Shown here piece by piece: positions 21,301 to 30,220 of a stretch of DNA of 64,000 nt. The DNA comes from Anadara kagoshimensis (Eukaryota; Mollusca; Bivalvia; Arcoida; Arcidae). The position numbers and the translations under genes are program-made. The notes beneath the pieces were generated by a model. That model was not told the origin of the DNA, did no database searches, and saw only the letters and a list, made by a program, of their open reading frames with translations. The DNA lies in NCBI GenBank assembly GCA_021292105.1, contig CM037861.1, positions 30,489,674 to 30,553,673 on the forward strand. The letters run 5' to 3'. The stretch's first letter is position 1, and the number at the start of each line of letters is the position of its first letter.

Positions 21301-23937
21301 ATATAACTTCATTTTGTTTCTAGATGGTTGGATGTTGAAATTTCTATATAGGTTAAACATTTTATGTTGACTTTTTTTTTAACTTATAAATCTTTCGTAG
21401 TAATGTATCAAATTCAAATATTAAATCTTTCATCAAAAACTAAATTATTTTCCAGGAACCGGGGTGGTTACAACAGAGGTGATGGTGGGGGAGGTGGTGG
21501 TTTTAGTGGACAGAGGAATTACTCTACAGGTGCTTCAAATAGTTCTGATGTCGGACCTAACTGTAACTGTGGTGATCTAAGTAAATGGTAAGGATATACT
21601 GTGTAAGATGAAACATTCCAGAGGAAGAAATGTTCATGATTTTCATGGTGAAAGTACCGCTGATATATTTTCTCAGCAAAATTATTTATTTCCCTTGGTT
21701 CACTTTCACTACAATCGGAACCGTGATAATTGCCTTTTTTCATATATTTTTTTGATATATTGTCCCATATCTTAAAAACGGGAAGGCAAGTGCCAGGATT
21801 TGGGTCCAAGGGCTCACCTGCCAGGTAACAAAAGGACAAAAGTAAATAACAGAACAAAACACTTTTATCAATTATGCATTTGAAGTAAGGGAAACATAAA
21901 GTTCCTCTGTGAAAATGTCTTGCAGTGAAATACATGTACATTGTAGTTTAGAAGGTCAAAACTGTGAAATTTCTTACCTGTAATATTTCTTCTTTAATCT
22001 TATACAGTGAAAAATATCAGTTCCTATATTCTATGCAACATTTCTGTCTTTGCAAGAGATGCAAGGTATTTTTTCTTCAATGTTTATGTTGAACATAAGA
22101 GATGAATTATCTTGCTCTTGTCGTGAATAGCTAAAAAAATTGCTGATGAGACCTTAAACAACATAACAACCAGACCATCCATGCATCCATCCCAAGTACA
22201 GCTTTAGGTGACCATAGGAATTAGACAAGACCTCAAAATTCAGTTGAATTGTTGTGCTGTTGTTATGAATCAGATTCAATTTCTCACAGGATGTTTCAGA
22301 ATTTTATCAGCTAATCTAAACTACTGTAAATGAGGAAATTCTTGCAAGATTAACAAAATGTGAAGATTTTTAATGTGGAAATAAAATTTTCTCAAATATT
22401 CAATTTTGATATAATTCATGTGTATTTTTTGCACTGTCCATTACCTCATAACGAGAATATAAAAGTATTTGAATATCTTAAAATGTCAATTTTTATGAAA
22501 ATATTTGGACATACATTATTTTTTTATGAAATTGTTAGTTAGCTGTTGTTATATTTTCTAATTTTGTTTTAGTTTAACAGTTCAGAAGGAAGGCCCTAAC
22601 AAAGGGAGACAATTTCACACTTGTCCCAAACCAAGAGGTGAAGGCTGCAACTTCTTTCAATGGGCTGATGAGAATGATGGTTCAGGTACTATAGATTTGA
22701 AAAGAATACATGTATTTCCAAAAGGCTAATATAATGGTTGTACTGTAAACTGAAATTTTAGCGGCAGTTTTATTTTAGCACTTTTGGCAGTCAGATCTTT
22801 CTGCTAAAATTAAACTGTGCTAAAATTAACAATAAGGGACTTCGAGTGCAAACAAATAGTTGGTGAGCTTAAATAAAGAGATGTGCCAATCACTTATATT
22901 GAGGAAAATTGCTTATATATGTCTGCTTTAATATAAAGCAGTTTACAGTGATTGTAACAGTTATTCTAGTTTTCTAGTGATCTTAAGCATGTATCGGAAT
23001 TACTCTCTTAATCAGTTGAGATTAAACTGCTTTAGTCTTATATTTAAAGTGCACAAAATTTTTGGGGGATATGTTATTATAGTTTGGTTTGTTTGTCCAA
23101 ATGTCAATCCACATGACCCTAAAAATTATGTGTGTTCTGTATCTCCTACATTTATCAATGAATATTGATTGATCAACTTGATACAATTGTGATCGCCACT
23201 GTACCATTATATTCTTAAATAGAATAAAATCAATGTATTCAGATTGCAACTTTTCAGTATATATTAAATAAAGCTGTGATCCTGATGTGCATGTATTAAG
23301 AAATGCCCGATTCTTAGAGAACACATTTGTCATTCTGTTTTGTTAATATCATTATAGGTGCAACAACAGGAAGTAGTTGGAGTCAGAGAGGCGGAGCCAG
23401 AGGAGGTGGCCGAGGCGGAGGAAGAGGGGGTGGGGTAACTAAAAGAAGTAGTAGTTCTGGTGATGCATCTGGCCCTGCTGTGAAAAAGGCACGGAAATGT
23501 GGCTTATGTGGAGAGGAAGGTAAATAATTATTTACATGTTCTACTTTAAAAATCTAAAATAAGCATGTTATGGATTATGTCCCAAATACAAAGTGGAAGG
23601 GACATAGTGTGTCCATTTTTCCCGAAAGTTTAAAAGCAAAAGTTTAAATGGGTGTATCTTGCTGTACCTAGCAGCATTCTCAGTTGAAAGTGCATTAGAA
23701 TGCCAGGGAAAATGGAATTCTGTCGGGGAGTTTTGAGCTAAGTCAAATGTGGGAACCATGTTAGTGTTAACCCTCCTAAGTTAGCACTTTAGACTGCTTG
23801 GCCACTGAGACTTTTTTTTTTACAAAGTAGCAATTTAACTTACTTTCTGTATTTAAATTTAAAATAAACCATGTTTGATTTCACAATCTTTTTCTTTATT
23901 TGCAGGTCACAATAAAAAGAATTGTCCTCATAAATGA
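288..23937 (+). CDS. TOP3A: DNA topoisomerase III alpha (3' 23 exons; 5' end outside window)
   Basis: Type IA topoisomerase that passes single strands and, with BLM helicase and RMI proteins, dissolves double Holliday junctions; family members also act in mitochondria. My exons are 288-333, 1172-1226, 2461-2535, 3141-3321, 4176-4282, 4958-5068, 5656-5730, 5861-5911, 7569-7647, 9025-9138, 9717-9786, 12905-12933, 13500-13558, 15828-15894, 16674-16761, 17491-17590, 18462-18526, 19079-19149, 20381-20945, 21456-21587, 22573-22685, 23358-23519 and 23906-23937. All junctions are GT/AG and in phase, giving about 814 residues to the TGA at 23935-23937. Human TOP3A is about 1,000 residues, so roughly the first 290 lie upstream. 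Order seen: end of the toroidal core, catalytic tyrosine in SYPRTET, C4 zinc ribbons, Asn/Ser-rich linker, GRF finger, Gly/Arg linker, second GRF finger, RG-rich stretch, CCHC knuckle. The duplicated GRF plus CCHC tail fits TOP3A and not TOP3B. The gene is convergent with CBY1. Confidence 0.96.
571..755 (+). repeat. tRNA-headed SINE, family 1
   Basis: A box A-like GGCCAAGTGGTGTAAAGC is followed by box B-like GGTTTGAATCC, then the body shared by the other family 1 copies (GTTTTCTCTTGG, TTTCCTCCA, ACTGACTG, ACTCCACTC). Confidence 0.75.
1172..1226 (+). CDS. TOP3A: TOP3A exon (toroidal core)
   Basis: It continues the split Arg codon and reads [18 protein letters not shown], matching the conserved RLFN..ACLVLYQ..VE segment. 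The acceptor is TTGTTACAG and the donor is GAG|GTAGGT. Confidence 0.9.
2045..2335 (-). repeat. Short interspersed repeat, family 3
   Basis: It shares with 16810-17040 and 40990-41180 (opposite orientation) the words for AGACCTGT/TGTGAGATGTG, GGTCTGTCTTGTACTAG and AGATAAGCATAC. There is no coding potential. It lies between the two fragments of a possible old copy of the next TOP3A exon. Confidence 0.55.
2461..2535 (+). CDS. TOP3A: TOP3A exon before the active-site exon
   Basis: It reads [20 protein letters not shown] followed by PLDTV; the SKWRP.ALDTV segment is highly conserved in TOP3A. It is phase 0 at both ends. Two decayed partial copies seem to lie just upstream (see findings). Confidence 0.94.
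3141..3321 (+). CDS. TOP3A: TOP3A catalytic tyrosine exon
   Basis: It carries [20 protein letters not shown] and then [14 protein letters not shown]. The tyrosine of SYPRTET, codon 3234-3236, is the nucleophile that forms the transient 5'-phosphotyrosyl link in type IA topoisomerases. Neighbouring residues, including the Arg two positions later, are intact, so the enzyme should be active. The acceptor is preceded by a TG repeat. Confidence 0.97.
3464..3690 (+). mobile_element. MITE with ATCCCCTGCC termini (copy 1)
   Basis: The ends are ATCCCCACC and GGCAGGGGAT. The interior is shared with 42172-42436 (GAAACTTGGTGCAAAGCATC, TTAACCCAAGTTGGTTTGCT). A third, 3'-truncated copy starts at 53646. 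Confidence 0.75.
4176..4282 (+). CDS. TOP3A: TOP3A exon with the HPPIHPT motif
   Basis: It reads [20 protein letters not shown] then [15 protein letters not shown]. The [10 protein letters not shown] motif lies near the active site in type IA enzymes and is unchanged here. Confidence 0.95.
4440..4620 (+). repeat. SINE family 1, 3' half
   Basis: Contains the GTTTGTCAATTCACTTGCCAA and GGTTTTCTCTGGGCGCTGCG body, without the tRNA-like head. Confidence 0.6.
4958..5068 (+). CDS. TOP3A: TOP3A exon ([16 protein letters not shown] block)
   Basis: A 37-codon exon, phase 0 at both ends. It reads [20 protein letters not shown] and then [17 protein letters not shown], almost identical to vertebrate TOP3A. 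Confidence 0.96.
5272..5574 (-). repeat. tRNA-headed SINE, family 2 (RUDI/V-SINE-like)
   Basis: In reverse orientation it has the head GGTAGCTCAGTTGATAGAG and the tail CTGGCAATGTCTTGATATAA seen in the full copy at 46105-46450. The match to the molluscan RUDI SINE family is from memory of its description, not a search. Confidence 0.8.
5656..5911 (+). CDS. TOP3A: Two short TOP3A exons (5656-5730, 5861-5911)
   Basis: The first exon reads [20 protein letters not shown] then KWNAK; the second reads [17 protein letters not shown]. Both are phase 0. They are split by a 130-bp intron, the shortest in the gene, containing a CT microsatellite and a strong T tract before TTGTAG. Confidence 0.93.
6165..7130. 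mobile_element. Inverted-repeat DNA element, about 970 bp
   Basis: TTGTACGGCGT at 6165-6175 and its perfect complement ACGCCGTACAA at 7120-7130 bound a segment without a transposase ORF. The element lies in a TOP3A intron. Confidence 0.6.
7569..7647 (+). CDS. TOP3A: TOP3A exon ([22 protein letters not shown])
   Basis: It reads [20 protein letters not shown] followed by MEKHGI, a core block shared by type IA enzymes. The preceding intron contains the 6165-7130 inverted-repeat element. Confidence 0.96.
8027..8915. mobile_element. pogo/Tigger-like MITE, about 890 bp
   Basis: TACAGTAGAACTTCGATAAC at the left end and GTTATCGAAGTTCTACTGTA at the right are inverted and bounded by TA. Internal GATAACTCGAA words recur. 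There is no intact ORF. Confidence 0.8.
9025..9786 (+). CDS. TOP3A: Two TOP3A exons (9025-9138, 9717-9786) closing the toroid
   Basis: The first exon gives [20 protein letters not shown] and then a stretch ending LGMGLVEG; the second gives [20 protein letters not shown] and LKR. The [16 protein letters not shown] box, starting in the previous exon, is a hallmark of the TOP3A core. Confidence 0.95.
9230..9450 (-). repeat. SINE family 1
   Basis: Reverse-oriented body (AGAAGACCACTGACCTTTGG, ACTGACAAACTTTCTTACAC) followed by the degraded tRNA-like head (AGAGGCACTGTGATAC, TTTAGACCATC). Confidence 0.7.
9951..11816 (+). mobile_element. Rolling-circle-type non-autonomous element with 145-bp tandem core (copy 1)
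   Basis: The 5' end can fold on itself (AGCTCACCTGAGCC AAA GGCTCAGATGAGCT). The 3' end has a GC palindrome GGCCCATGGGCC followed by TCTTGTT. The middle holds about seven tandem units of about 145 bp. Terminal hairpins plus an internal tandem array resemble Helitron/Helentron-derived elements (DINE-1, HINE, pearl types); this class is inferred. A related 2.0-kb copy is at 58574-60611. Confidence 0.75.
12124..12862. mobile_element. TACAGTCAAACC MITE with internal insertion
   Basis: The inverted ends TACAGTCAAACCTGCC and GGTTAGACTGTA match the roughly 180-bp copies in the TMC introns. Here the halves are separated by about 550 bp of unrelated sequence, so it is either a longer parent form or a nested insertion. 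Confidence 0.7.
12905..12933 (+). CDS. TOP3A: 29-nt TOP3A microexon
   Basis: It reads [10 protein letters not shown] across split codons (1+27+1 nt), corresponding to LICDGKKDKF in human. The acceptor is TTTTTTCAG and the donor ATG|GTAAGG. Its size and the 3.1-kb intron before it make it easy to miss in automatic annotation. Confidence 0.85.
13089..13345 (+). repeat. SINE family 1
   Basis: The head TTGGTAACTGAGTGTTCTAA with AATCACAGTGCCTCTTACTG and AAGTTCAAATC is followed by the shared body. This copy helps show the origin of the 107-bp satellite at 47300. Confidence 0.75.
13500..15894 (+). CDS. TOP3A: Two TOP3A exons (13500-13558, 15828-15894)
   Basis: The exons give [20 protein letters not shown] and [20 protein letters not shown] followed by EE, matching [14 protein letters not shown] and KLDEALAQYFG of human TOP3A. 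The intron between them holds a 1.4-kb inverted-repeat element (13973-15388). Confidence 0.92.
13973..15388. mobile_element. Inverted-repeat DNA element, about 1.4 kb
   Basis: ACTGTAGATTATTTTAATAT at the left is mirrored by AAAAAGTAATCTACAGTAG at the right. The interior has no clear transposase frame. Confidence 0.6.
16395..16615 (+). repeat. SINE family 1
   Basis: Head GTCAGGCAGTCTAAAGCTCA, box B-like TTTGAATCC and the GAGAAAGTTTGTCAGCTT body are present. Confidence 0.7.
16674..17590 (+). CDS. TOP3A: TOP3A C4 zinc ribbon exons (16674-16761, 17491-17590)
   Basis: The two exons join in a split Gly codon. They encode [20 protein letters not shown] then [20 protein letters not shown], with the C-x2-C ... 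C-x4-C pattern of the topoisomerase DNA-binding C4 zinc finger. The donor at 16762 is read as AAAGG|GTAAG so that the GYY frame is preserved. Confidence 0.93.
17172..17455 (+). repeat. Interspersed repeat (GGGGGTATATAGGAATCACC family)
   Basis: It shares a 5' part with 37165-37230 and 37330-37400 and most of its length with 56228-56515 (CCATATCTTCCA, ATGGAT, TCAAACTT, GTCACATA.CAAATTT). No coding potential is seen. Confidence 0.6.
17908..18112 (+). repeat. SINE family 2
   Basis: The tRNA-like head AGCTCAGTTGGTAGATTG and a box B-like TGGGTTTTAACCCC are followed by GACTTGAAAGTGGGTAG and the 3' end of the family, with a shortened middle. Confidence 0.75.
18462..19149 (+). CDS. TOP3A: TOP3A second zinc-ribbon-like exons (18462-18526, 19079-19149)
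   Basis: They read [20 protein letters not shown] and then [20 protein letters not shown]. The LKFK.G..PP..PLE..CCIGGCDD segment of vertebrate TOP3A is clear. The exons join in a split Glu codon. Confidence 0.92.
19171..19361. mobile_element. TACAGTAAAACCTCGTTATA MITE
   Basis: About 190 bp, bounded by TACAGTAAAACCTCG and GAGGTTTTACTGTA with TA flanks. Relatives are at 50864-51054 and, as a right half, near 62636-62723. Confidence 0.75.
19475..19715 (-). repeat. SINE family 1
   Basis: Reverse-oriented copy ending in AGTTCACTTAGCCACTGAGG. The head is degraded. Confidence 0.6.
19790..20031. mobile_element. MITE with TAGTCAAACAACATTGACC ends
   Basis: The left end AGTCAAACAACATTGACC and right end GGTCAATGTTGTTTGCCTA are inverted. 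A sister copy lies at 28054-28295 in the CBY1 gene; both keep a TGGACAGGTCAA.GTTGTTT end. Confidence 0.75.
20381..20945 (+). CDS. TOP3A: TOP3A large exon: Asn/Ser linker and first GRF finger
   Basis: This 565-nt exon is the longest in the window. It starts with a low-complexity linker rich in Asn, Ser and Gln, likely disordered and poorly conserved. Then comes a GRF zinc finger (about 20731-20847) with [21 protein letters not shown] and [11 protein letters not shown] fingers bind single-stranded DNA. It ends in Gly/Arg-rich sequence. The donor is read as TCAGG|GTATA, which joins in phase to the next exon. Confidence 0.94.
21456..22685 (+). CDS. TOP3A: TOP3A second GRF finger (exons 21456-21587, 22573-22685)
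   Basis: A Gly-rich linker leads into CNCGDLSK, then a split Cys codon continues as [20 protein letters not shown] with [11 protein letters not shown]. The intron splits the finger between its first and second cysteine pairs. Two GRF fingers in tandem are normal for metazoan TOP3A. Confidence 0.94.
23358..23937 (+). CDS. TOP3A: TOP3A tail: RG-rich stretch and CCHC knuckle (23358-23519, 23906-23937)
   Basis: The exon starts with an Arg/Gly-rich stretch ([16 protein letters not shown]), a possible nucleic-acid-binding or methylated region. It ends in a basic KKARK and the start of [14 protein letters not shown], a C-x2-C-x4-H-x4-C zinc knuckle completed in the last 32-nt exon. The stop is TGA at 23935-23937. 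Confidence 0.94.
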
Positions 23938-24111
23938 AGAAATTTAATCTGTTGGGCTGTTGGCTGTTTACTGTGATATATTTTCATCATGAATTTTTAA
24001 ACTGCAAGAAAATCATTATGTGAACATTTGGATAAAATGTTTCATGAGTGTATATTATCGGTATATCATTAAAACGTCAAAATTGTTATGACTTTGTTAA
24101 AAAAAAACTAT

Positions 24112-24117
24112 AATAAA
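24112..24117 (+). terminator. TOP3A: Candidate poly(A) signal for TOP3A
   Basis: AATAAA lies about 175 nt after the stop codon. No transcript data are available, so use of this site is inferred. Confidence 0.45.
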
Positions 24118-24811
24118 TCATTTATATTTTAGATACTAGTATGTAGTAAAATGTATTGTTCGTTCAAGAATTCTTTTAATCTTATTTCAAATGCAGATTT
24201 AATTGTAAGTCAAGAATATTGTTACTTATAATCAAATCAAACACAAACATACCAACCCATGTTCAAATCATAATCCCAAAAGCAAAGTAAAAACTTTGGA
24301 AACTGGTAAATTAAGTTAAACCTGTGAACTTCCAGCAGGGAGTTGATGACAGTTGCTCAGGAAGGATAAACACCTTATGTCTAGGTAGCTACACCAGCCA
24401 GTGTATCATCAAAGTTGAGAATAAAAGGAACATTGACCTATGTGATGTCAACTATCCTCTTCATGCCGCTGGCACATAAGGTCCAGATACACCGTCAGAT
24501 ACATGTATATCCAGGATAATTTTGGATACATTGTACCTACCAACAATATTGTGAACACATCAGCAAATATTGGAAAATTTTGAGAGTGAGTAGAAACACC
24601 TAAAAAAAAACTTTAAAGAATAGTTTTAATTCAGTTTTATTTGCATTATCATTCAATGATGTGAATATTACAGTATGTGAATAACTTGAATAATTTCTGT
24701 TTGCAAAAATCAACGACAAAGAAATTTTACTGATTTCAGTATTCTGAGTGGTTCTTATTTAACAATCGCCATTTACAAGTAAAAATGAATGGAATGGAGT
24801 AATGGAGATCG

Positions 24812-25022
24812 ATGCCTTAGTCAAGATTTTCATTTAAATATTGAGGTTGGTTCTGGGATAGAGGGTACTGGATTTCCCAGAGAAAACCACAGACCTTTGG
24901 TAAGTCAACTGACAAACTGACTCACTCTAGGACCTGTCTTAAGTGGAATACAAACTTAGGTTGGTAGAAACACTGTGATCTGTAGGAGTGTGCTTAAGAC
25001 CACTTGGTCACCAAAGGTCCTA
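24812..25022 (-). repeat. SINE family 1
   Basis: Body AACCACAGACCTTTGGTAAG and head remnants CACTGTGATCTGTAGG, AAGACCACTTGGTCACC in reverse. Confidence 0.7.
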
Positions 25023-25396
25023 TAAGTGAATGGTTTAATGTGTTATGATTATAGTATAGCCATCCTGTTTTGAAATTATTAGAGTTAAGACTTCAAGTCA
25101 TGAATATTCCACTTATTGATGTATCAAAATATAATCATTTATATACATGTGAAGTCGCTGAATTTTCCAAACATATATTGATGATAAATGCAGCCATTTT
25201 TATTATTATGCTACTTAATTTTGCATATTGAGACATTGGTGGTCATGTGGTCTAAAGTATGTGGATATGAATATTAATACCATGTCTTTCACTGCCAAAG
25301 TTAAAATTTGATCTGAAAAGCGATATCTAGACATTTGGAATAATATTAACCATCAATGAAGTCTGAAATGTTTCAATAAAATCCCTTCAGTGGATT

Positions 25397-25692
25397 AGTT
25401 GAGAATTGAGTAACGGTGTTTGACATCCCAGTCATGAATATTTCACTTATATTGAGACATAGCCAGCTTAAGGTGAGGGTGCAGAAATTTTGCATGTGCA
25501 TTGCGCTGATTGCATTATACAGTAGGGTTCTTTATTGTGCCAAGCCCAATATGACACTAAAATTCCCATCCGATGAACCATGACTTTCATTTCGTAATGC
25601 CAAGTGCATGGCAAAAGAATAGTCACTACCCACATTCAAGTCTTGGTCAGGGTTCGAACCCTAAGTGAGCACTCTACCAACTGAGCTACCAC
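25397..25692 (-). repeat. SINE family 2
   Basis: Nearly full-length reverse copy, ending in GAGCTACC at the tRNA-like head with box B complement GGGTTCGAACCCT. A second 3' fragment follows directly at about 25695-25790. Confidence 0.8.
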
Positions 25693-26131
25693 ATTTTTCA
25701 CTTAAATCTAGATGTTGCCAGCTATAGACAAAGGTGCAGAAATTTTGCCTGTGCTTTGTGCTGATGGCATTATACATATACTTGATAATAACCTCCTTTG
25801 ATTAGCTGCATATACTGTTATTTATAGGAGTGCCACAAATACAGGAAACTACATGGTTTCAATTTTAAAATACTAGGTAATGATTTAATGGAGTTTGGAC
25901 ACTATAGACCTGAAGTCCTCTAGTGTAGTTGCATTTGTGATGTCTGGAGGCAAGGCATTCCAGTCTTGCACTGTCCTTGGGAAGAGGGACACCCTCGGTA
26001 ATGTAAAATCACAAAATTTATTAATTTTATTTTGATATAAAATGTTTATTTCCTTACAATATAATACTACATTGTACGTATATAAAATGCATCAACATGT
26101 GGATGGACGGACATTATAAAAAGTTCATAGA

Positions 26132-26326
26132 CTGTGAAATCATTCATTTCCATGGTGTCCGATTTCTTATTGTTTTGTGGAAAAAATGATCCATGAAATT
26201 AAATGTTAAAGAACTAGTATTCATTTATATATTAAAAACTGACATAAAACTGAAAACCACAAATAATGAATATATTTTCTGACAAAATGGTATTTTTTAG
26301 AACCATGAAAATGAATGATTTCACAG
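26132..26326. mobile_element. MITE with 25-bp terminal inverted repeats
   Basis: CTGTGAAATCATTCATTTCC at the left and GAAAATGAATGATTTCACAG at the right form a 25-bp inverted pair with one mismatch around about 145 bp of AT-rich sequence. Confidence 0.75.
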
Positions 26327-27093
26327 TAATAACATAAGATCATTAATAAACTACATCAAGAATCACCATGACTAAGACACAACCAAAGATGTGCCAATAA
26401 AAGTAAATTAAAGTGAAAAAAATGACAAACTTTGTAAGAAACTGCTTGGTGAAAAGCTTACCAGTACTAAAGTGTAACACTTCTAATCCAGTCAGACATT
26501 ATTAACTGGATACCAGTCTACTGTGACCTTTTTCGGGTCCAATGTGACCCAGTAGTCTAAAGTATGTGATAATAATGTATTTAGTACATGACATGGCACT
26601 TTAATGCATAGTGCATTCTAAACATTGATGACTTTTAAATAAGGACAGACATTTAGAAATAAGGCAATTCCAATTGTGTACGATCTGGTCAGAAATGAAT
26701 TTGTCTAGGTTCTCATTGCCAAATCTTGATGCCATGTTTGTTTACAAAATTGTGTTCTCATTCCCAAGGTGGTGCATGAAAAAGTATAGTACCCGTCAGG
26801 AAAAACAATAGTACCTTGCTGTCAATAGTACTATACTCGTTGCTAAGGACAGACAGAAAGTACATGTACATATCCAATCAATTTTCTATCATTTATCATG
26901 TGATGTACTAATGGATCATAGTGTCTCATATACTAAGTTTGTATTTATACCAGAAATGTCCAAAATTAAAACATGAAATATTGTGTACCGATAATCAACA
27001 TTTGTCGTATTGACTTAATAAATACCTAATATATACAAATTAATAATACAGTTCTATTATCACAGAATCCATGTCGTCATATAAAATACTGTA

Positions 27094-27174
27094 TCACCGT
27101 TTCTTGCTGACTTGCTGTTTTAGTTGCTTTAATTCATTTTCGTGGTAATGTGAAACTGCTGATGCTTCTGCCAA
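27094..27174 (-). CDS. CBY1: CBY1 last coding exon
   Basis: Twenty-six codons plus TGA, after acceptor TTCTTTCAG. It reads LAEASAVSHYHENELKQLKQ and then QVSKKR, aligning with LAETTAESHLMEKELDELR of human Chibby. Confidence 0.93.
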   Translation of the reverse strand: MAEASAVSHYHENELKQLKQQVSKKR

Positions 27175-28619
27175 CTGAAAGAAAAATAAACAATTAACAG
27201 TTATTATGTTATTATATGTCTGGCTGTCAGCACTTTAAATTGTAAGTTATGGTAAGAGTTTTAACTTTTCACATAAAAAGCTGATCAACAGGCTTGTATG
27301 AACTGCTGTTTGTCAAATAAGTGCAACGAGTGAGGTCAGTTGATTGAGAAAATACTATATCCACACCACTAGACAGTTTCTACAGTGCTTGTCCAAAGTC
27401 GGGACTTTTATAATCTGTATTCTCAATATGTGTATGTTGTCTCTTGTTTTATTTGACTGTTTACATCATTAACTTGTAGTCAACATAATACAGAGAAAAC
27501 AAAGTTATGCATTATGCCAGGTGAGCTATAAGCGAGCAAACATGGCATTTATTACTACCACAGTGAGTGATAAGACAACATAATAGTTAAGAAATGATTG
27601 TAAAAGTGGAGCCAACCCCTGTAGCCCTTCATCTCACACATTCTTTATTATTTTGATCTTGGTTCAAGGTATAGGAAGATGCCAGGTTACATACCATATC
27701 TAATAATATATCCATTTTTAATTTTAACAAATTATTTTCTTCCTGAAGTTGCTGATTTGCTTTCCTTAATTTCATGACTTCTTTATGGCTAGCAGCACCT
27801 ACACCACTGTCTAAAATACACAAAGAAAAACATAAATAATTTGTTGTGGTTTCCCCAAGAAATTATAAAAGCTCAAAAGTAGATTGGATTGGATAAGCAT
27901 AAAGGTATCTTACACGCAAGTCAGGATTTGTTCACTTATTTTGAGACTGTCATTTCTGAGATGGTGAAGGGAACCAGAATGCCCAAAGAAAGTCATCAAC
28001 CTTCAGCAAGTGAATTGACAAACGTTATCAGACTCTTTCTCATATACACATGTATAGGCAAACAACATCGACCCGTCTGTTTGACCTTTCATTAGGAATA
28101 TTCATATAGAAGAGTCGATTCTATGCATAGGTGGTAGTAGGATACGTAGTTAATAATGTGTACACAAGTTAAGTGATTAGTGTTCTCATTGTGGATACAA
28201 CATAAACCCATGTGATTCCTATTTATAAATGCAGTTGTCCTTAATAAATATTTAAATTAAAGGGCAAATGGACAGGTCAAAGTTGTTTACCTATACCAAA
28301 TAAAGAAGAGCAGTTTTGGTTGCTACATTATTTATAAACAAATAACAATGATATTCAGTTGGACAAATTTTTTCTTGTAACATACATGTACTCATCAATT
28401 TCTATAAAATTTTAAATTCATAATCAATTTACCTTGCACCCATAAACCATTTTCAAATGCAATTTCTTGCCCTCCTAACCGGACTTTGACATTGCCTACA
28501 TTTGGACCAAATTCTTCTTGTGACTGTGTGGCATCTAAATGAAGATTTGACAGTGAGTGTGCTCTTCTAGGTGGAGTCTTTTTAGGTGAAAATTTATTTC
28601 CAAACAATGGTAAAGGCAT
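27094..28619 (-). CDS. CBY1: Chibby family protein
   Basis: Small coiled-coil protein. In vertebrates Chibby binds beta-catenin, interacts with 14-3-3, and sits at the distal basal body where it helps ciliogenesis. Minus-strand coding exons are 28619-28433, 27810-27695 and 27174-27094, giving 127 residues (human 126). Residues 1-20 read MPLPLFGNKFSPKKTPPRRA, nearly the human N-terminus, followed by HSLSNLHL; the basic-S context resembles the phospho-dependent 14-3-3 site of human CBY1. GQEIAFENGLWVQ matches the conserved FENGQW block. Residues about 73-102 form a leucine heptad region (LRKANQQLQEENNLLKLKMD), and the protein ends in SKKR, comparable with the basic C-terminal tail of human Chibby. 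All introns are GT/AG and phases agree. It is convergent with TOP3A and head-to-head with the TMC gene. Confidence 0.95.
27695..27810 (-). CDS. CBY1: CBY1 coiled-coil exon
   Basis: It encodes DSGVGAASHKEVMKLRKANQ and then QLQEENNLLKLKMDILLDM. The acceptor is TATTTTAG and the donor ATG|GTATGT. Confidence 0.94.
28054..28295. mobile_element. MITE, sister of 19790-20031
   Basis: It has the same inverted ends (TAGGCAAACAACATCGACC and GGTCAAAGTTGTTTACCTA) and sits in the second CBY1 intron. Confidence 0.7.
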
Positions 28620-28621
28620 TT
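28433..28621 (-). CDS. CBY1: CBY1 first coding exon
   Basis: The acceptor TTTTTTTTACAG lies only two bases before the ATG (28619-28617), so nearly all of the 5' UTR must come from an upstream exon. It codes for residues 1-62 and ends GTGCAAG|GTAAAT. Confidence 0.92.
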
Positions 28622-28699
28622 CTGTAAAAAAAAATAATATTATTAAATATCAAAACACGTAGGACATTATTAGTAACTTATATGATCACATAATATATG

Positions 28700-28890
28700 A
28701 TTTTAATGTTATTCAACAACTGACTAATCATGAAGTGTTCAGTCTAACTCAACAACTGACTATCAATAGAGTTCCCAATGTAACTCAACAAGATATACAC
28801 AATGTGATCCAACCACTGACTGGTTATGTCATGCTTAATCAAACTCAACCACTGAATAACCATGGTAACTCAACCACTGAGTTATTATCA
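28700..28890. repeat. Diverged tandem repeat, CAACCACTGA units
   Basis: Irregular units of about 30-40 bp built on CTCAACAACTGACTA and CAATGTAACTCAAC lie in the first CBY1 intron. Confidence 0.5.
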
Positions 28891-30220
28891 TGACATGTTC
28901 TGCCCCAGTTCAATGTTATATAGTCATGGCTAGGTTTCCATAAATTTAAAATAATTAGTAGCCAAATTTCCAAAATTTGTGAAAATATAGTCCTTTTTAA
29001 AGTATTTTTCCACAAATTTGCTAAAACAGGTTACTTTTTGAAAGAATTCCTCAGAAATTAGTAGCCAATGGCGATTTTGGCTACCAGGAATGGAAACATA
29101 GGTCATGGGATACTCAATGTAAGTCAACCGCTGACTAAACCGCTAAAAATAGGATACCATGGTGTGACCATGATGCACATATGGCAGTGTATTATGTGTA
29201 TGTCTGCTTTGTACTAGTACACACTTGGGCCATCTTTACAGTGCTAACTCAGATATTGCAATCCCACTGACTTGCCCATTATTCTGACACCAGGTTAGTC
29301 AGCAGCAATATGGATAACTTACTGGATACCGGTCCAAGGAAAGCTTAGAGCTTGTATTGACCGTCCTTAATATCTCTTAATAACTTGTAACATGCTGGGT
29401 GGCATTTGACTATATAACGCAGTACTTATTTCTTCGACTTGATTAAAATGCTTCTATTGTCTGCGCAAAACTGTTTAGATTACAAGGGATAATATGAAAT
29501 GAAGTTACTTGCTTAAGGTCACATGCACACGTCATGATTCAAACACAACCCTTTCTTTGGGTCTGGAGTATGGCGCTCTACTAACAAAAGTCAGAGAGAC
29601 GTCATTCTTATAGAAGTTATACATTTATGTGAATTCATTCGCCACACAAACAGATTTGATTAATGTTTAATACTTAGATGCAGTAGCAGTTGCCACCTAC
29701 AAAATTTACTGAGAGAATTTTTACCAAAGTGATATCCAACTACCATACAAGAGAGATTACAGTGTCGTTTGGCACATTTGAAGAACTTAAAGAACTACTG
29801 ACCGAGTTACATGTTTTTAGGTCACATGTCCTCAGTTGGTTTGAACCCACTGCCCTTATACTTAGAGTCTAACACATAACAGATGAGCAACATATGTTTT
29901 AGAAGAACATCAGAGATATAAACTCAGATAGAGATAGATCAGATAACTGGATAGTGATCTATCTTTGATTTCAACAGCTTCCCAGAAAATTTGAGATTAG
30001 TTGAAGTTTTTCGGAACTATTCAGTGAACTAGCATAATTAGTGGCTACAGTATGACTGAAAATTAAAGTTACATATTGCACATCATTAGAAGAGCACCAT
30101 GCTTTTTCTGGGTGATCAGTGGTGTCAACCTGTCCATATCATTTTTACCAAATGCTGCACTCAGAAGAATAATGATGCACTTAAATAAATAATTGTCATC
30201 GAAAATCAAAAGAGTTTTAC

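Larger units (their letters stand above)
24118..27093. other. Intergenic space between convergent TOP3A and CBY1
   Basis: No exon-like reading frame was found here. It holds a reverse SINE family 1 copy (24812-25022), one and a half reverse SINE family 2 copies (25397-25790), a MITE (26132-26326) and AT-rich sequence that must include the CBY1 3' UTR just below 27094. Confidence 0.7.
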